A stretch of 64,000 nt of DNA, taken from NCBI GenBank assembly GCA_964511495.1, contig CAZEFT010000007.1, positions 1 to 64,000 on the forward strand, written 5' to 3'. Positions 9,268 through 18,889 of this stretch are shown piece by piece. Source of the DNA: Litorimonas sp964511495 (GTDB lineage Bacteria; Pseudomonadota; Alphaproteobacteria; Caulobacterales; Maricaulaceae). The notes under the pieces were generated by a model, which was given only the letters and a program-made list of their open reading frames with translations, did not search any database and was not told where the DNA came from. The position numbers were made by a program, and so were the translations under genes. Position 1 is the stretch's first letter. Each line of letters begins with the position of its first letter.

Positions 9268-10173
9268 ATGACAATAGAGACAGTCTTAATTGTGGGCGGG
9301 GGCTTAATCGGTAGTTCCATTGCGCGCGCGGCCAAAGCCTATAATCAGGCCAAAACCGTTTACGTGATGGATAATTCCGCCTCAGCCTGTGCCGCTATTG
9401 AGCGTTTAGGGTTTGCCGATGGCGTCAGTGAGGGCCAAGCAGAATATTACGCCGCTCAGGCCGATCTCGTTATTCTCTGTGTTCCGCCCGGACGGATGGG
9501 AGATGTTGCTGAGAAAATCATCCCCGCAATGAAATCTGGTGCTATCTTATCCGATGTGGGCTCCATCAAGGGAGCGGTGATTAAGGCGGTCGAGCCCTTC
9601 TTGCGCGATGACATTACATTTGTGGCGGGCCACCCGATTGCAGGCACAGAGTATAGTGGCCCTGAAGCCGGTTTTGCTGATATGTTCAAAGACCGATGGT
9701 GCGTTCTCACCCCGACCAAAGAGGGGCTGAAAGAAACAGAGATTTTGAAAGCGTTCTGGGAGGGACTCGGTAGTGATGTCGCGATTATGTCACCCGAACG
9801 CCATGATATTGTTTTGGCAACCACATCCCATGTTCCCCATTTAATTGCTTACACTCTGGTCGGTACAGCCGTGGATATGGAAAAGGTCACTCGGAATGAA
9901 GTTGTGAAGTTCTCCGCTGGTGGCTTTCGAGATTTTACACGGATTGCGGCCTCCGACCCCGTTATGTGGCGGGATGTTTTCCTCTCTAATCGCGAAGCGA
10001 CTTTGGAGGTTGTAGATCGTTTCATTGAGGATTTGACCGCATTAAAGCGCGCCATACGCTGGGAAGACGGTGAGACCTTATTGGAGAATTTTGCCAAGAC
10101 TCGGGATATTCGTCGTCGCATTGTTGATGCGGGTCAAGACAGCGCCGCCCCGAATTTCGGGCGGGATGACTAA
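9268..10173 (+). CDS. tyrC: Prephenate/arogenate dehydrogenase
   Basis: NAD(P)-dependent dehydrogenase of tyrosine synthesis. The N-terminal Rossmann loop LIVGGGLIGSSIARA is typical, followed by LCVPPGRM, SDVGSIKG, the FVAGHPIAGTEYSG active-site segment with its histidine, and SHVPHLIAY in the C-terminal helical dimerisation domain. Length 301 aa is normal for the monofunctional enzyme without ACT domain. It follows chorismate mutase; the hisC-like aminotransferase often found between the two in relatives is absent. It converges on ydcF with a 35-base gap. Symbol tyrC or tyrA. Confidence 0.93.
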   Translation: MTIETVLIVGGGLIGSSIARAAKAYNQAKTVYVMDNSASACAAIERLGFADGVSEGQAEYYAAQADLVILCVPPGRMGDVAEKIIPAMKSGAILSDVGSIKGAVIKAVEPFLRDDITFVAGHPIAGTEYSGPEAGFADMFKDRWCVLTPTKEGLKETEILKAFWEGLGSDVAIMSPERHDIVLATTSHVPHLIAYTLVGTAVDMEKVTRNEVVKFSAGGFRDFTRIAASDPVMWRDVFLSNREATLEVVDRFIEDLTALKRAIRWEDGETLLENFAKTRDIRRRIVDAGQDSAAPNFGRDD

Positions 10174-10208
10174 GAGTAAGTCGCTTTCCGTAAACTCGCT
10201 TTAGACGC

Positions 10209-10886
10209 TCACTCTTCGCTTGCCGGCAGCGGGACATCGGGAACGCTTTGCCTGTCCCGTGTTTCTGTCCCGCGTAACATAGCGAGTATTAGCTTCGCAT
10301 ATTCATTCAGCAAACGTTTGAAGCGTGCACCGTCAGAATACCAAGTTTCATCATGGCTGCTGCGCGGTACGGGATAAGCCGTAATCCGCATTCGCCCGGA
10401 GGCGACAGCAATTTCAATTTCTGCGCGGGGCATATGGTAGGAGGAGGTCACAAGCAGAATATGATCATAACCTAAAGCTTCGGCCCAGATTGCCGTTTCG
10501 CGCGCATTCCCGATTGTGTCCTCGGCAATATAATCTAAATCCACGCAACAATCTCTTGTGGCTTCATCTAAATCCAGCAAGTTTAAGACCGTTTCTGATT
10601 TCAAGTCAGTATTGACGCCTGAGATTAAGAGACGCTCACCTTTGCCGTCTTTCAAGAGTTTGGCTGCCGCTTCCAATCTTCCGCCGCCTGCACCCGTCCA
10701 AACGACAATACCGTCTGCTTTGGGCACGGAGTCAGGTGTACGCAAGGCGTCGACCTTTTGAGCGAAAACAACGAAGCCGCTGATAAGAATGGAGGTTATC
10801 ACAAGGAAAATGAGCCAGAAGAATTTGAGCCAACCTCTACGGCGTGCTTTCTTCTTTCGTGCTTTTTCTGTCGCCTTATCTTTCAT
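10209..10886 (-). CDS. YdcF family (DUF218) membrane protein
   Basis: A lysine/arginine-rich N-terminus, one membrane helix (about residues 20-42) and a periplasmic DUF218 domain: IVVWTGAGGGRLEAAAKLL, LLISGVN, ETAIWAEALG and LLVTSSYHMPRAEIEI. DUF218 proteins such as SanA/ElyC act in envelope maintenance; the exact reaction is unknown. It lies 3 bases downstream of ftsX, forming an ftsE-ftsX-ydcF operon conserved in alphaproteobacteria, which hints at a cell-wall role during division. Confidence 0.87.
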   Translation of the reverse strand: MKDKATEKARKKKARRRGWLKFFWLIFLVITSILISGFVVFAQKVDALRTPDSVPKADGIVVWTGAGGGRLEAAAKLLKDGKGERLLISGVNTDLKSETVLNLLDLDEATRDCCVDLDYIAEDTIGNARETAIWAEALGYDHILLVTSSYHMPRAEIEIAVASGRMRITAYPVPRSSHDETWYSDGARFKRLLNEYAKLILAMLRGTETRDRQSVPDVPLPASEE

Positions 10887-10889
10887 GGC

Positions 10890-11807
10890 TTAGGCCCGCC
10901 GCCTGTCTTCGGCCAAAGCCCGTTTGGTAGCAAAGCCTGCGGCCAAAGCGCAAAATATAACGAAAGCCAACCATAAACCCCCGACCCAAAACAAATCGGT
11001 AAGGCTATCAATCAGACCCGACCAAAATACATCCTCACTGATCAAGGAGAAAGAAAGAAGGAGCCATACCCCAATGAGCGCCAATAAGCCTATACCTGCC
11101 CCGAGGGCGCTTCGCCGCCCGGCTTGGCGAATAAATAACCCGGCAATGAAATTATCCGTGGCCCCGACCTGCGCTAAAACGGTGATAATGGAACGTTGTG
11201 CCGCCATAGATGCACGGGTTGCGAACAAGCTCACGCAGACAGCGGCAAAAATTAGCAGAATCAGCATGCCACTTCCGCTTAAAACAAGATTTCTAGCCGT
11301 TTCTTGAATTTGGTTTTCCCATCGGGAATGATCATCAACGGATGCAACGACGCCCAAGTCCTGTAATTGACGTTCAAGTGTGGAAGCCGAAGGTAGGGTC
11401 GTACCATCTTTGGTTTCGACAGATATCAATCCGGGCAGGGTCAAACTATCGGGAAGGTCAAGATTGCCGATCCAAGGCTGTATGAGGGCTTCTGAGTCGC
11501 GTCGTTTGATAATCTTTACAGCTGTCTTGTCATCCAGAACAGAACGGAGTGTCTGCGCCGTCAGTTCCATTTGCGTCTCAAAATCATTTTCGGCTGAGAG
11601 TGGTGCGAGCGTGACTTGCACTGTCAAGGATCGAGATAATTCTGATTGCCAATCACCCGAGAGGCGAAGGGTCGCACGCGAGAATAAGAGCGCCAAACCG
11701 GCGAGGAAAGCCATAATCGCCAAGACGATTATTAGGGCCCGAACATTGTGTCCGCCTTTCAACAATATGGATTGTTGCGGAGCGATATGGTTCGAAGAGC
11801 GGCTCAT
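10890..11807 (-). CDS. ftsX: Cell division protein FtsX
   Basis: Permease-like subunit of the FtsEX complex that controls periplasmic peptidoglycan hydrolases at the septum. The protein has a cytoplasmic N-terminus, one helix (about 25-43), a periplasmic domain of about 125 residues, and three more helices in the FtsX permease domain, the 4-helix topology of the family. Its ATG overlaps the ftsE stop by 4 bases (ATGA), so the two are coupled. Confidence 0.92.
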   Translation of the reverse strand: MSRSSNHIAPQQSILLKGGHNVRALIIVLAIMAFLAGLALLFSRATLRLSGDWQSELSRSLTVQVTLAPLSAENDFETQMELTAQTLRSVLDDKTAVKIIKRRDSEALIQPWIGNLDLPDSLTLPGLISVETKDGTTLPSASTLERQLQDLGVVASVDDHSRWENQIQETARNLVLSGSGMLILLIFAAVCVSLFATRASMAAQRSIITVLAQVGATDNFIAGLFIRQAGRRSALGAGIGLLALIGVWLLLSFSLISEDVFWSGLIDSLTDLFWVGGLWLAFVIFCALAAGFATKRALAEDRRRA

Positions 11808-12508
11808 GCTCTTAACTCTGCTGTCGTGTGGCCTGTATTCAAGCCTTTATAAACCCGCCCCTGCTCAATCCGTAAAACGCGGGCATCAAGTTCCTGTATC
11901 AAGTCAATATCATGGGTGGCGATCATAACCGTGGTGCCGACGCGGTTCATTTCAGCAAATAAGCGTAAGAGCCTGCGCCCAATCTCCGGATCGACATTTC
12001 CGGTTGGTTCATCGGCGATGAGCAGTTTGGGTTTGGCAATCACAGCGCGAGCAATGGCGGCGCGCTGTTTCTCTCCGCCTGACAATGTTGGCGGAAAGGC
12101 TTGAAGGCGATGCCCTAAGCCCACCCATTGCAATAATTCCGTGACATCTTGTGAATATTGCGCGCGGGAAACCCCTGTGACTCGTAGGGGCAAAGCGACA
12201 TTTTCGAAGACGCTTAAATGATCAATGAGAGTGAAATCTTGCAAGACAACACCGATGCGGCGTCTTACTGCCTGAATTTCGGAGTTTTTCAGCAGGGCAG
12301 AATCCTTGCCGAATGTTGTAATTTGCCCGCGCGAGGGTGTTAGCGCCAGATAGCATAATTTCAACAAGCTGGATTTCCCCGCGCCTGATGGGCCGGTCAA
12401 GAAGGTGAAGCTGCCTTGGGGTAGAGACAAACTCACATCGGAGAGGATTTCCGGCCCGCGCCCATAACGCAGACCGACATCGCGAAAGCTGATAATGTCA
12501 GGATGCAT
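11804..12508 (-). CDS. ftsE: Cell division ATP-binding protein FtsE
   Basis: ABC ATPase partner of FtsX. Walker A TGPSGAGKSS (about 38-47), Q-loop VLQDFTLIDHLSVFENVALPL, signature LSGGEKQRAAIARA (about 142-155), Walker B LLIADEPTGNVD and the H-loop ATHD are all intact. The DEPTGNVD and LSVFENVALPLRV wording is characteristic of FtsE. Length 234 aa is usual. It is the first gene of ftsE-ftsX-ydcF and is divergent from the zinc-ribbon protein gene. Confidence 0.95.
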   Translation of the reverse strand: MHPDIISFRDVGLRYGRGPEILSDVSLSLPQGSFTFLTGPSGAGKSSLLKLCYLALTPSRGQITTFGKDSALLKNSEIQAVRRRIGVVLQDFTLIDHLSVFENVALPLRVTGVSRAQYSQDVTELLQWVGLGHRLQAFPPTLSGGEKQRAAIARAVIAKPKLLIADEPTGNVDPEIGRRLLRLFAEMNRVGTTVMIATHDIDLIQELDARVLRIEQGRVYKGLNTGHTTAELRA

Positions 12509-12600
12509 TTTTTCTCCGGTAAGCCCTCATTCTTCATCAGACGTCTTGGCGTTTATGGCAGTCCGTGTCAAAACGAAGTTCCAATCATGAAACGAATCTT

Positions 12601-13389
12601 ATGATACTCACCTGTCCCGAATGTTCTACCCGTTATGTGGCAAAAGAATCGGCTATCGGGCCGAAAGGACGCACGGTGCGTTGTGCCAAATGTCGAACTG
12701 CTTGGTTTGTGGAATTATCCGACCCTGTTGAGGCCACACCTGATGATTTGCAACTAGCAGACATGGAGTCAGACCGTGTGGAAAGCACCTTCGGCGCGAC
12801 ACAGCCTTCATTCGGTAGTGAAAGTGACGTGCAAGCTTCTCATGAAACTGACAGACGAGGCGAGGCGTATGATGATTCCGCCGCGGCACTCAATGCTGCC
12901 AAAACAGCCGATGCCGTTATGCGGGACCGGGTTGAAGCCGCAAAGCGTCGTACCCGTAGACGTGTCATCCTCATGATTTGGTTCATCCCTTTGGCTATTA
13001 TTGTAGGTTTTTGTACTGTTCTGTATTTCGCCAGAGAGTCTATTGCGGCCCGTTTTCCAGCCAGTGTTCCCTTTTATAATGCCGTCAATATTGACGTCAG
13101 TAAAAGTGGTTTGCGGTTGGAATCTCCGATTGTGAGGATTTCCGAACGAAATAATGGAGCGGTTATAGAGGTGACAGGGAAAGCAACGAACCTTACACGA
13201 AAAGCTAAAGTCCTGCCGCCCGTCATTTTCACCCTCCATAATCCCGCAGATGAAGAAATTGCCCGTTGGGAATATGTTTTCGATAATCCCAACCTCCCCG
13301 CCGGAGAGAGAAGAAATTATCAGACAGAGTTTCCAAACCCTCCGCCCGATGCAGTCGACATTAAATATCGCTTCAAAGATTTTGAGTAA
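12601..13389 (+). CDS. MJ0042-type zinc-ribbon membrane protein (DUF3426-like)
   Basis: From ATG 12601 the protein opens with MILTCPECSTRYV and VRCAKCRTAWF, two CxxC knuckles of the MJ0042 zinc finger. A low-complexity acidic linker, a basic patch (KRRTRRR), one membrane helix (about residues 120-142) and a periplasmic beta-rich domain ending in DIKYRFKDFE follow. The layout matches alphaproteobacterial DUF3426/FtsE-neighbour proteins of unknown function. A GTG at 12565 would add 12 residues before the zinc finger and is less likely. Divergent from ftsE. Confidence 0.85.
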   Translation: MILTCPECSTRYVAKESAIGPKGRTVRCAKCRTAWFVELSDPVEATPDDLQLADMESDRVESTFGATQPSFGSESDVQASHETDRRGEAYDDSAAALNAAKTADAVMRDRVEAAKRRTRRRVILMIWFIPLAIIVGFCTVLYFARESIAARFPASVPFYNAVNIDVSKSGLRLESPIVRISERNNGAVIEVTGKATNLTRKAKVLPPVIFTLHNPADEEIARWEYVFDNPNLPAGERRNYQTEFPNPPPDAVDIKYRFKDFE

Positions 13390-13454
13390 TTATCAGTTTC
13401 TTTCGCTAAAGAGGAAACTGAGACGGAAGACGCTAGATTAAATTTGAAGGCCTC

Positions 13455-16154
13455 TTAGAACCGCTTCAACAGACGTTCCAGATAATCTCGCTCTTCCTGA
13501 CTACGCTCTTGTTCAGCGGCGCGGCGGCGTAACTCTTCCAACAATTCACGGGAGCGCGTGGCATTGTCGCGATTATCAATATCGATATCCGCTTCATCAT
13601 TCGCAAGGCCGTTATTATCACGCCCTAACGGGTCTTGCTCGCCTTCCCCGCCTTGCCCCTCTTCGCCGGATTGGGCGAGGGCGGCTTCGGCCATAGATTG
13701 CCCGGCTTGGCGGAGCGCCTGAATCGCTTCTTCTTGAGCGTCTCCTGCGCCTTGGAGATCACCTTGATTAAGCGCGCGGGCCGCATCTGACATTGCGCCT
13801 TGCGCTCTGGAAAGTGCCTGTTGCGAGGTTTCATCATCACCGCCGGATCCAGCTTGATCATTTTCTGTGCCGTCATTGCCCGATGATGACTCCTCGCCAT
13901 TTTCCGAACTCCCGCCGGAAGTTTGCCCTTCTTCAGAGCTGTCTCCGCTCGACCCTTGCGTCTCTCCGTCACTCGGTTGGGCTAAATTTGCAGCATTTTC
14001 ACCCAATTCGCTAAGTAATTGTTCGAGATTTTCTTGTCGCTGTGCCAGTTCGCCCGGGCTTAAACTGTCGCCTTCGCCTTCGCCTTGTCCGTCATTTCCT
14101 TCGGCGTCTCTTTGAGCGTTCTCTGTTTCGTCTTGTAATTCTCTTTGTTCGCCCAGAAGGTCGGCAAGTTCTTCAAGATTTTCTTTCATCTCTTCGCTCA
14201 TTTCGCCCTGCAAGCCGTCGCCGCCACCACTGCCTTGGGAGCGGGAGAGTTGAACCTCCATATTCTCCAAGACCTCAGCCAGACGGGCCAAAGCCAAACG
14301 CGCACCTTCGACATCACCGGCTTTATTCGCTTCCTCAATAGCTTTGAGAAGTTCTTCAATTTCATCAGTGGATTGCAAGCCTGACCCATTCCCGCCGCCG
14401 CCACTGTCATCGGCAAAATTACCTTCCTCAAGGGCTTTGCGGCGAAGTTCATTCGTATAGGCTTCCACCGCATTATTGTAGCGTTCAAATAGAGTGTCGA
14501 TTTCACGTTGGGGCGCACGACGTGCCATACCTTCACGCAAAGCTTGCTCGGCTTCACGCATTTCCTCCAGGGCCGTACCCAATACACCAAATTCCGCGCG
14601 CAAGGCGATAGACCACATTTCGTCAGGAATATTTTCAAGCGTTTTGGCATCACGGCTATATCGCAAGCGTGAGCGGACATTACGCAGCGCTAAATAAACG
14701 GTCGGGTCTTGGAATACGCCTTCAGGCCTATCCGTCACGGCTTCAATTAAAAGAGCGGCTCTTTGAATATTGGCCGGTGCGCGACTCATCCGCATTTCGG
14801 GCTCAAATGTGTCGTAAATGACACCCGGTTGATAGCGCGATTTGGGTTCAGGGGCGTAAGCTTTTTCCAGCGCCGTCAAAATTAGTGTGCGCTGTTCCAC
14901 CACGGCTTTGGCTAAAGGTTCAACGAAGATTTTATCCGGTACAGTGAAATAGTGAGTATCGGAATATCCTATTTGCTCGGCTCCGTCTGTGGCGACCAGA
15001 CGCGCGACAACCTTTTTCCCTGCGAGCTCATGGCGTGTGAGGTCCAATTTCGCTGTAACACTCTCCGCTTTGGGCAAAGAGCCACCTGACAGCGGAACTG
15101 AGACAAATTTTGACTGCGCAAAAGGCGGCGTATCGCCGGATTGAATCTCTGCCATTTCCAAACGCAAATCAGTGACGCCGTAATCATCCTCAAAAGAATA
15201 GGTTACGACCAGTCGGTCCTGCTTATCGGCTTCGGGCGTGTCATCTAATGTCACGACAGGCGCTTGATCTGCTACGATGTTTAAATCCCAAATTTTCCGT
15301 GTCGGGCCAATCGTCCAGATGGCTTTGCCGGATTGGTCGATTATGGACCGGGCCTCAAAGCTTTTGGGGCCTAATTGCGTGGTCCGAAGATAGCGGGATT
15401 TACCGCCTAGACTAAGCTTTGGTCGGGGGGCTGTTTTCGCTCCATTTAATCGGGCAACCCATTCACTTCCAGCCGGAATTTTATCAATGTCTTGGCCTTT
15501 GAAATAAATGGGTGGACGGCCTGTATATTCAGGGGGATCGATCCAAGCTTCGAATGTGACGTCATTAGGATTTATGCCTGATTGCCAGACGGGAGTGACA
15601 GCGCGGCGCAGACGTTCCATATTGCTGCCGGAACCCAAAATCATCGCGCCAGCCAAGAGCACCGGCATAATGAAGCGCAAATAGTAGCGGTCATGTGGCC
15701 GAATTGCTGGAATTAATTGGGGACGTGTGAGCCGCCGAGCCTTTTGCAAGGCGTTTTGAAAATGGGGAGGCCAACTGTCTTTACCGATGGCGGCCGTGTC
15801 GTCCAGAACGTCAAGAGGGCGATGGTTTTGATGGCTATCTGTTTCAACACGTCTTTTGGCTTCAGATTGTGAGGGCAGAGGGCGTTTCTGCGCCCGATAA
15901 GCCGCGGTGATAAGAATATAAAGCGCTGCCAAAAGGCCCAATCCACGCCATGGGTCGCCCATTCTTTCCCAAATACCGGCAAAAACACCGATCAAAAATA
16001 CAGAAATTGCGAGGGCGGCCAGTAAAAAGACGGGCGCATAGCGCTCCCAAAATAACCACAGTCGCGCTAAGGCCACGTAACGCGATAGTCTGGCTTTCAA
16101 ATCAGCCTCAACTGGGTTTGGGCTCTTGGATTTATGTTCGGGTGAATCCGTCAT
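13455..16154 (-). CDS. TIGR02302 family (DUF4175) protein
   Basis: Large protein of 899 aa restricted to alphaproteobacteria, function unknown. Two or three N-terminal membrane helices (about 35-80 and near 165), a periplasmic-type beta domain with EAWIDPPEYTGRPP, then a helical region with RAALLIEAVTDRPEG, and a very long Q/E/S/G-rich coiled or disordered tail (about 590-880) ending in ERDYLERLLKRF. The tail is strongly biased in composition, which creates long spurious open frames on the other strand. It lies 97 bases downstream of lysA, as in many relatives. Confidence 0.9.
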   Translation of the reverse strand: MTDSPEHKSKSPNPVEADLKARLSRYVALARLWLFWERYAPVFLLAALAISVFLIGVFAGIWERMGDPWRGLGLLAALYILITAAYRAQKRPLPSQSEAKRRVETDSHQNHRPLDVLDDTAAIGKDSWPPHFQNALQKARRLTRPQLIPAIRPHDRYYLRFIMPVLLAGAMILGSGSNMERLRRAVTPVWQSGINPNDVTFEAWIDPPEYTGRPPIYFKGQDIDKIPAGSEWVARLNGAKTAPRPKLSLGGKSRYLRTTQLGPKSFEARSIIDQSGKAIWTIGPTRKIWDLNIVADQAPVVTLDDTPEADKQDRLVVTYSFEDDYGVTDLRLEMAEIQSGDTPPFAQSKFVSVPLSGGSLPKAESVTAKLDLTRHELAGKKVVARLVATDGAEQIGYSDTHYFTVPDKIFVEPLAKAVVEQRTLILTALEKAYAPEPKSRYQPGVIYDTFEPEMRMSRAPANIQRAALLIEAVTDRPEGVFQDPTVYLALRNVRSRLRYSRDAKTLENIPDEMWSIALRAEFGVLGTALEEMREAEQALREGMARRAPQREIDTLFERYNNAVEAYTNELRRKALEEGNFADDSGGGGNGSGLQSTDEIEELLKAIEEANKAGDVEGARLALARLAEVLENMEVQLSRSQGSGGGDGLQGEMSEEMKENLEELADLLGEQRELQDETENAQRDAEGNDGQGEGEGDSLSPGELAQRQENLEQLLSELGENAANLAQPSDGETQGSSGDSSEEGQTSGGSSENGEESSSGNDGTENDQAGSGGDDETSQQALSRAQGAMSDAARALNQGDLQGAGDAQEEAIQALRQAGQSMAEAALAQSGEEGQGGEGEQDPLGRDNNGLANDEADIDIDNRDNATRSRELLEELRRRAAEQERSQEERDYLERLLKRF

Positions 16155-16251
16155 TAAGGGGACTATAGAGTGCGATTTCTTCCTGTCGTGTTAAATTTCA
16201 TCCAAGCTTCACTATGCCGCTTATCCATCAATGATGTGTCGAATAGGCTGT

Positions 16252-17520
16252 TTAATCCAACCAATCGGGCAAGCGTTCTGTTTTCAGAATGTCAGCAATG
16301 GCCGGACGTTCTCGAATGATTTCAAACTTATTTCCGTTCACCAAAACTTCGGGAATGAGAGGGCGCGTATTATATTGGCTGCTTTGTGATGCGCCGTAAG
16401 CACCTGCCGAATGAAACACAATCAGATCACCGGATTTCAGCTCGGGCATATCTCGACCCTTTGTGAATGTATCCCCACTTTCACAGATTGGGCCGACGAC
16501 ATCATAGGTGGCCTCATGCGCCTTTGCGCCGGGGGCTTTGACAGGTTCAATATCATGAAAAGCGTCATAGAGCGCAGGACGCAGCAAATCATTCATGGCC
16601 GCGTCAATTATGAGGAAGTCGCGGTCTTCGCCTTTTTTAACATAGAGCACTTCGGAGAGGAGAACGCCTGAGTTCCCTGCAATCATACGGCCCGGTTCGA
16701 AAATCATGTCGACATCCATATCCGCCGTCAGCCGTTTGACCATAGCGCCATATTCTGCGGGAGGAGGGGGTGTCTTATTATTATCCCCATAAGGAATGCC
16801 AAGACCACCACCAATGTCAAAACTTCGAATAGTGTGTCCGGCTTTGCGCAATCGATTGATGAGGCCCGCGACTTTGGCGATTGCAGCTTCAAAGGGGGCC
16901 AGATCATCAATCTGGCTGCCGATATGAACATCAACGCCAACAATCTCAATGCCCGGTAGAGACCCTGCAAGCGCATAAGCATCCTCTGCAGATGACCAAG
17001 CGATGCCGAATTTATTTTCCTTTTTACCGGTCGAGATTTTATCATGTCCGCCCGCTGTGACGTCAGGATTTACCCGAAACGCAATCGGGGCTTTCTTGCC
17101 GCATTCCAAAGCCACGTCATTCAGAACATTTAATTCGGGCACACTTTCTACATTAAAGACACGGATGCCGGCCTCTAGGCCTGCCCGCATTTCTTCGCGA
17201 GTTTTGCCGACGCCGGAGAAAACAATTTTGTTCGCGGGAATGCCGGCCAAGAGCGCGCGTGCCATCTCACCGCCGCTGACGACATCTGCCCCTGCGCCTA
17301 ATTTAGCTAAGGTTGCCAAAACGGCGATATTTGAATTTGCTTTGACGGAATAGGCGATCAAGGCCTCTATCCCTTTAAAACTATTGGCGAAAACAGAATA
17401 ATGTCTTTCCAAAGTGGCTGTGGAGTAGACATAAACAGGGGTGCCGACTTTTTCGGCAATCAGACTTAGCGGTACATCTTCCGCGTAAATTTCGCCGTTC
17501 TTATAATCAAAATGACGCAT
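16252..17520 (-). CDS. lysA: Diaminopimelate decarboxylase
   Basis: PLP enzyme making L-lysine from meso-diaminopimelate. PLP lysine in YSVKANSN, the phosphate-binding GGGLGIPYG, HIGSQI, FEPGRMI, and the substrate-loop cysteine in GPICESGDTF are all seen. Length 422 aa is standard for fold-type III LysA. It follows a small lipoprotein gene by 44 bases and precedes the TIGR02302 gene, the usual alphaproteobacterial order. Confidence 0.97.
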   Translation of the reverse strand: MRHFDYKNGEIYAEDVPLSLIAEKVGTPVYVYSTATLERHYSVFANSFKGIEALIAYSVKANSNIAVLATLAKLGAGADVVSGGEMARALLAGIPANKIVFSGVGKTREEMRAGLEAGIRVFNVESVPELNVLNDVALECGKKAPIAFRVNPDVTAGGHDKISTGKKENKFGIAWSSAEDAYALAGSLPGIEIVGVDVHIGSQIDDLAPFEAAIAKVAGLINRLRKAGHTIRSFDIGGGLGIPYGDNNKTPPPPAEYGAMVKRLTADMDVDMIFEPGRMIAGNSGVLLSEVLYVKKGEDRDFLIIDAAMNDLLRPALYDAFHDIEPVKAPGAKAHEATYDVVGPICESGDTFTKGRDMPELKSGDLIVFHSAGAYGASQSSQYNTRPLIPEVLVNGNKFEIIRERPAIADILKTERLPDWLD

Positions 17521-17564
17521 GTGTCAGGTCCAGACAGAGTGAGAAAAAAGCTGAAAGCTTTTGA

Positions 17565-17855
17565 CTAAAACGGTTCTTCATTTTCGAGATAGTCATCGCC
17601 GAAAATATCCCCCTCATCATCTTTTTTGCTGATGGGGCTTTCGTCTAAAATAGACTCGTCTTTTTGCGAAGCTTTAGTCTCATCAGCGGTCATCTCTTCC
17701 GCCTTGACTGTATCACCCCAGACGGGCGGTGGCGTTTCCAAATTCCCTCTAATGCCGCAGGCTGACAGGGTTAAGGCTGTCAATCCTATGAGGAGCCATG
17801 TCTTGCCTTTCGAAACCATTGCGGTCTTCGCGCGTAAAGCAAAAGAGTGAGACAT
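17565..17855 (-). CDS. Small LptM-like lipoprotein
   Basis: A 96-aa lipoprotein: membrane-entry helix then lipobox LSAC at about residues 30-33, followed by GIRGNLETPPP, matching the short G-x-x-G-PxPP pattern of the LptM/YifL family that assists assembly of the LPS translocon LptD. The rest is acidic and low-complexity. I keep ATG 17855, which has AGGAAA upstream; ATG 17819 is also possible. Its position just before lysA is conserved, normally with argH before it, but here argH is 4 kb away. Confidence 0.75.
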   Translation of the reverse strand: MSHSFALRAKTAMVSKGKTWLLIGLTALTLSACGIRGNLETPPPVWGDTVKAEEMTADETKASQKDESILDESPISKKDDEGDIFGDDYLENEEPF

Positions 17856-18005
17856 GTATGTGTTTCCTATTATTGACAGAATTTGGATAATGCGTTGTGT
17901 TTGTGGCGTCGAGTCCTAATGCGCAGCGTTTCATAAGGAAAGCATCACAATTATATGAGCTTTATTTTACCCCGCCCCTCGGAAGCTTGTTCTACAACGA
18001 TTTTT

Positions 18006-18776
18006 ATGAAGACGTTTTCTTTCCTAGTTTTAGGCTCCGTTTTGATGGCCTCTCCTGCCCTGGCGAAAGATACGGAAAAACGTGGAGAGATTTTTTGCTT
18101 TCCGGCGAAAGCCGTTCCGAAGCTTGTTGATGAAGTGGCGGAGGTCAAAGAAAAATATCGTAATATTGTCGATGTGACGATTGATCCGAAATTCCTTATA
18201 AAAGATGGGGGTGTTTGGCCGGATCAATTTTATCTGGCTCGAGACGGGGAAGTAGTCACGGCCATGCCGTTTTCGAAAGAGGACGGACGTGTGGCGAACT
18301 TTATGAGCGCTGTGCGCGCCGCTCCGGATACGGATATTTGTGTCGATGATCCGACGCGGGCGAACCGTCCGGCTGATGATGAAGGCCTTTATTTCGAACT
18401 GGGTTTATCGCCACTCTTTCACAATCGAAGCGGTCAGCATTCCATGGCAGAGTTGGAAGAAGGAACAAAAGACGGGAAGAAATTTTATAAAAAAATGATC
18501 CCCGATGTTTTTGCCTTCATGATGCCTGATACAGATTATCTGGCCGTAAAATATACCGATACGCGCACACCACTGCAGGTTTTCGCACTTGTGGCCGGGC
18601 AAGAAGTGGCTCTCTCATCAGAGCCGCATAAAGACTTTCATGTGATTTCCTTCGAAGAGATGGAGGATATGGAGGCGAGCGGCCTTATTATACGCGGTGG
18701 CGAATATCATCTTCAACCTGTTCCAAGTCCAAAAACAATGCGCCGCTTTGGGTGGGGGCAAAAAGAGGACTCTTAA
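18006..18776 (+). CDS. Secreted protein of unknown function, paralogue 1
   Basis: A signal peptide (MKTFSFLVLG...SPALA) leads a periplasmic protein of about 235 residues. I recognise no family. It is clearly related to the next gene: both share a pattern of two cysteines framing the first domain (FCFPAK... DICVD here), a DGEV strand, then N-R-SG-HS, (L)EEG-KDGKK and a hydrophobic FAFMMP/GFVVP strand. ATG 18006 is chosen because the signal peptide starts there; ATG 17955 would add 17 residues. It lies in the block separating argH from the lipoprotein-lysA pair. Confidence 0.72.
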   Translation: MKTFSFLVLGSVLMASPALAKDTEKRGEIFCFPAKAVPKLVDEVAEVKEKYRNIVDVTIDPKFLIKDGGVWPDQFYLARDGEVVTAMPFSKEDGRVANFMSAVRAAPDTDICVDDPTRANRPADDEGLYFELGLSPLFHNRSGQHSMAELEEGTKDGKKFYKKMIPDVFAFMMPDTDYLAVKYTDTRTPLQVFALVAGQEVALSSEPHKDFHVISFEEMEDMEASGLIIRGGEYHLQPVPSPKTMRRFGWGQKEDS

Positions 18777-18889
18777 CTAAGAGGCACCCAAAACAGGATG
18801 TGCCCGAATATAGATGTGTCCTGACGCTTTTGTAATTAGGTCTTGATATTGTATTTGATAGGAAGAGACCCTGACATAAAGGGGATTTT

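Noticed and set aside
13625..14697. Several long frames in the tail of the TIGR02302 gene
   Set aside because: The Q/E/S/G-rich low-complexity tail gives few stops in other frames; none has conserved features.
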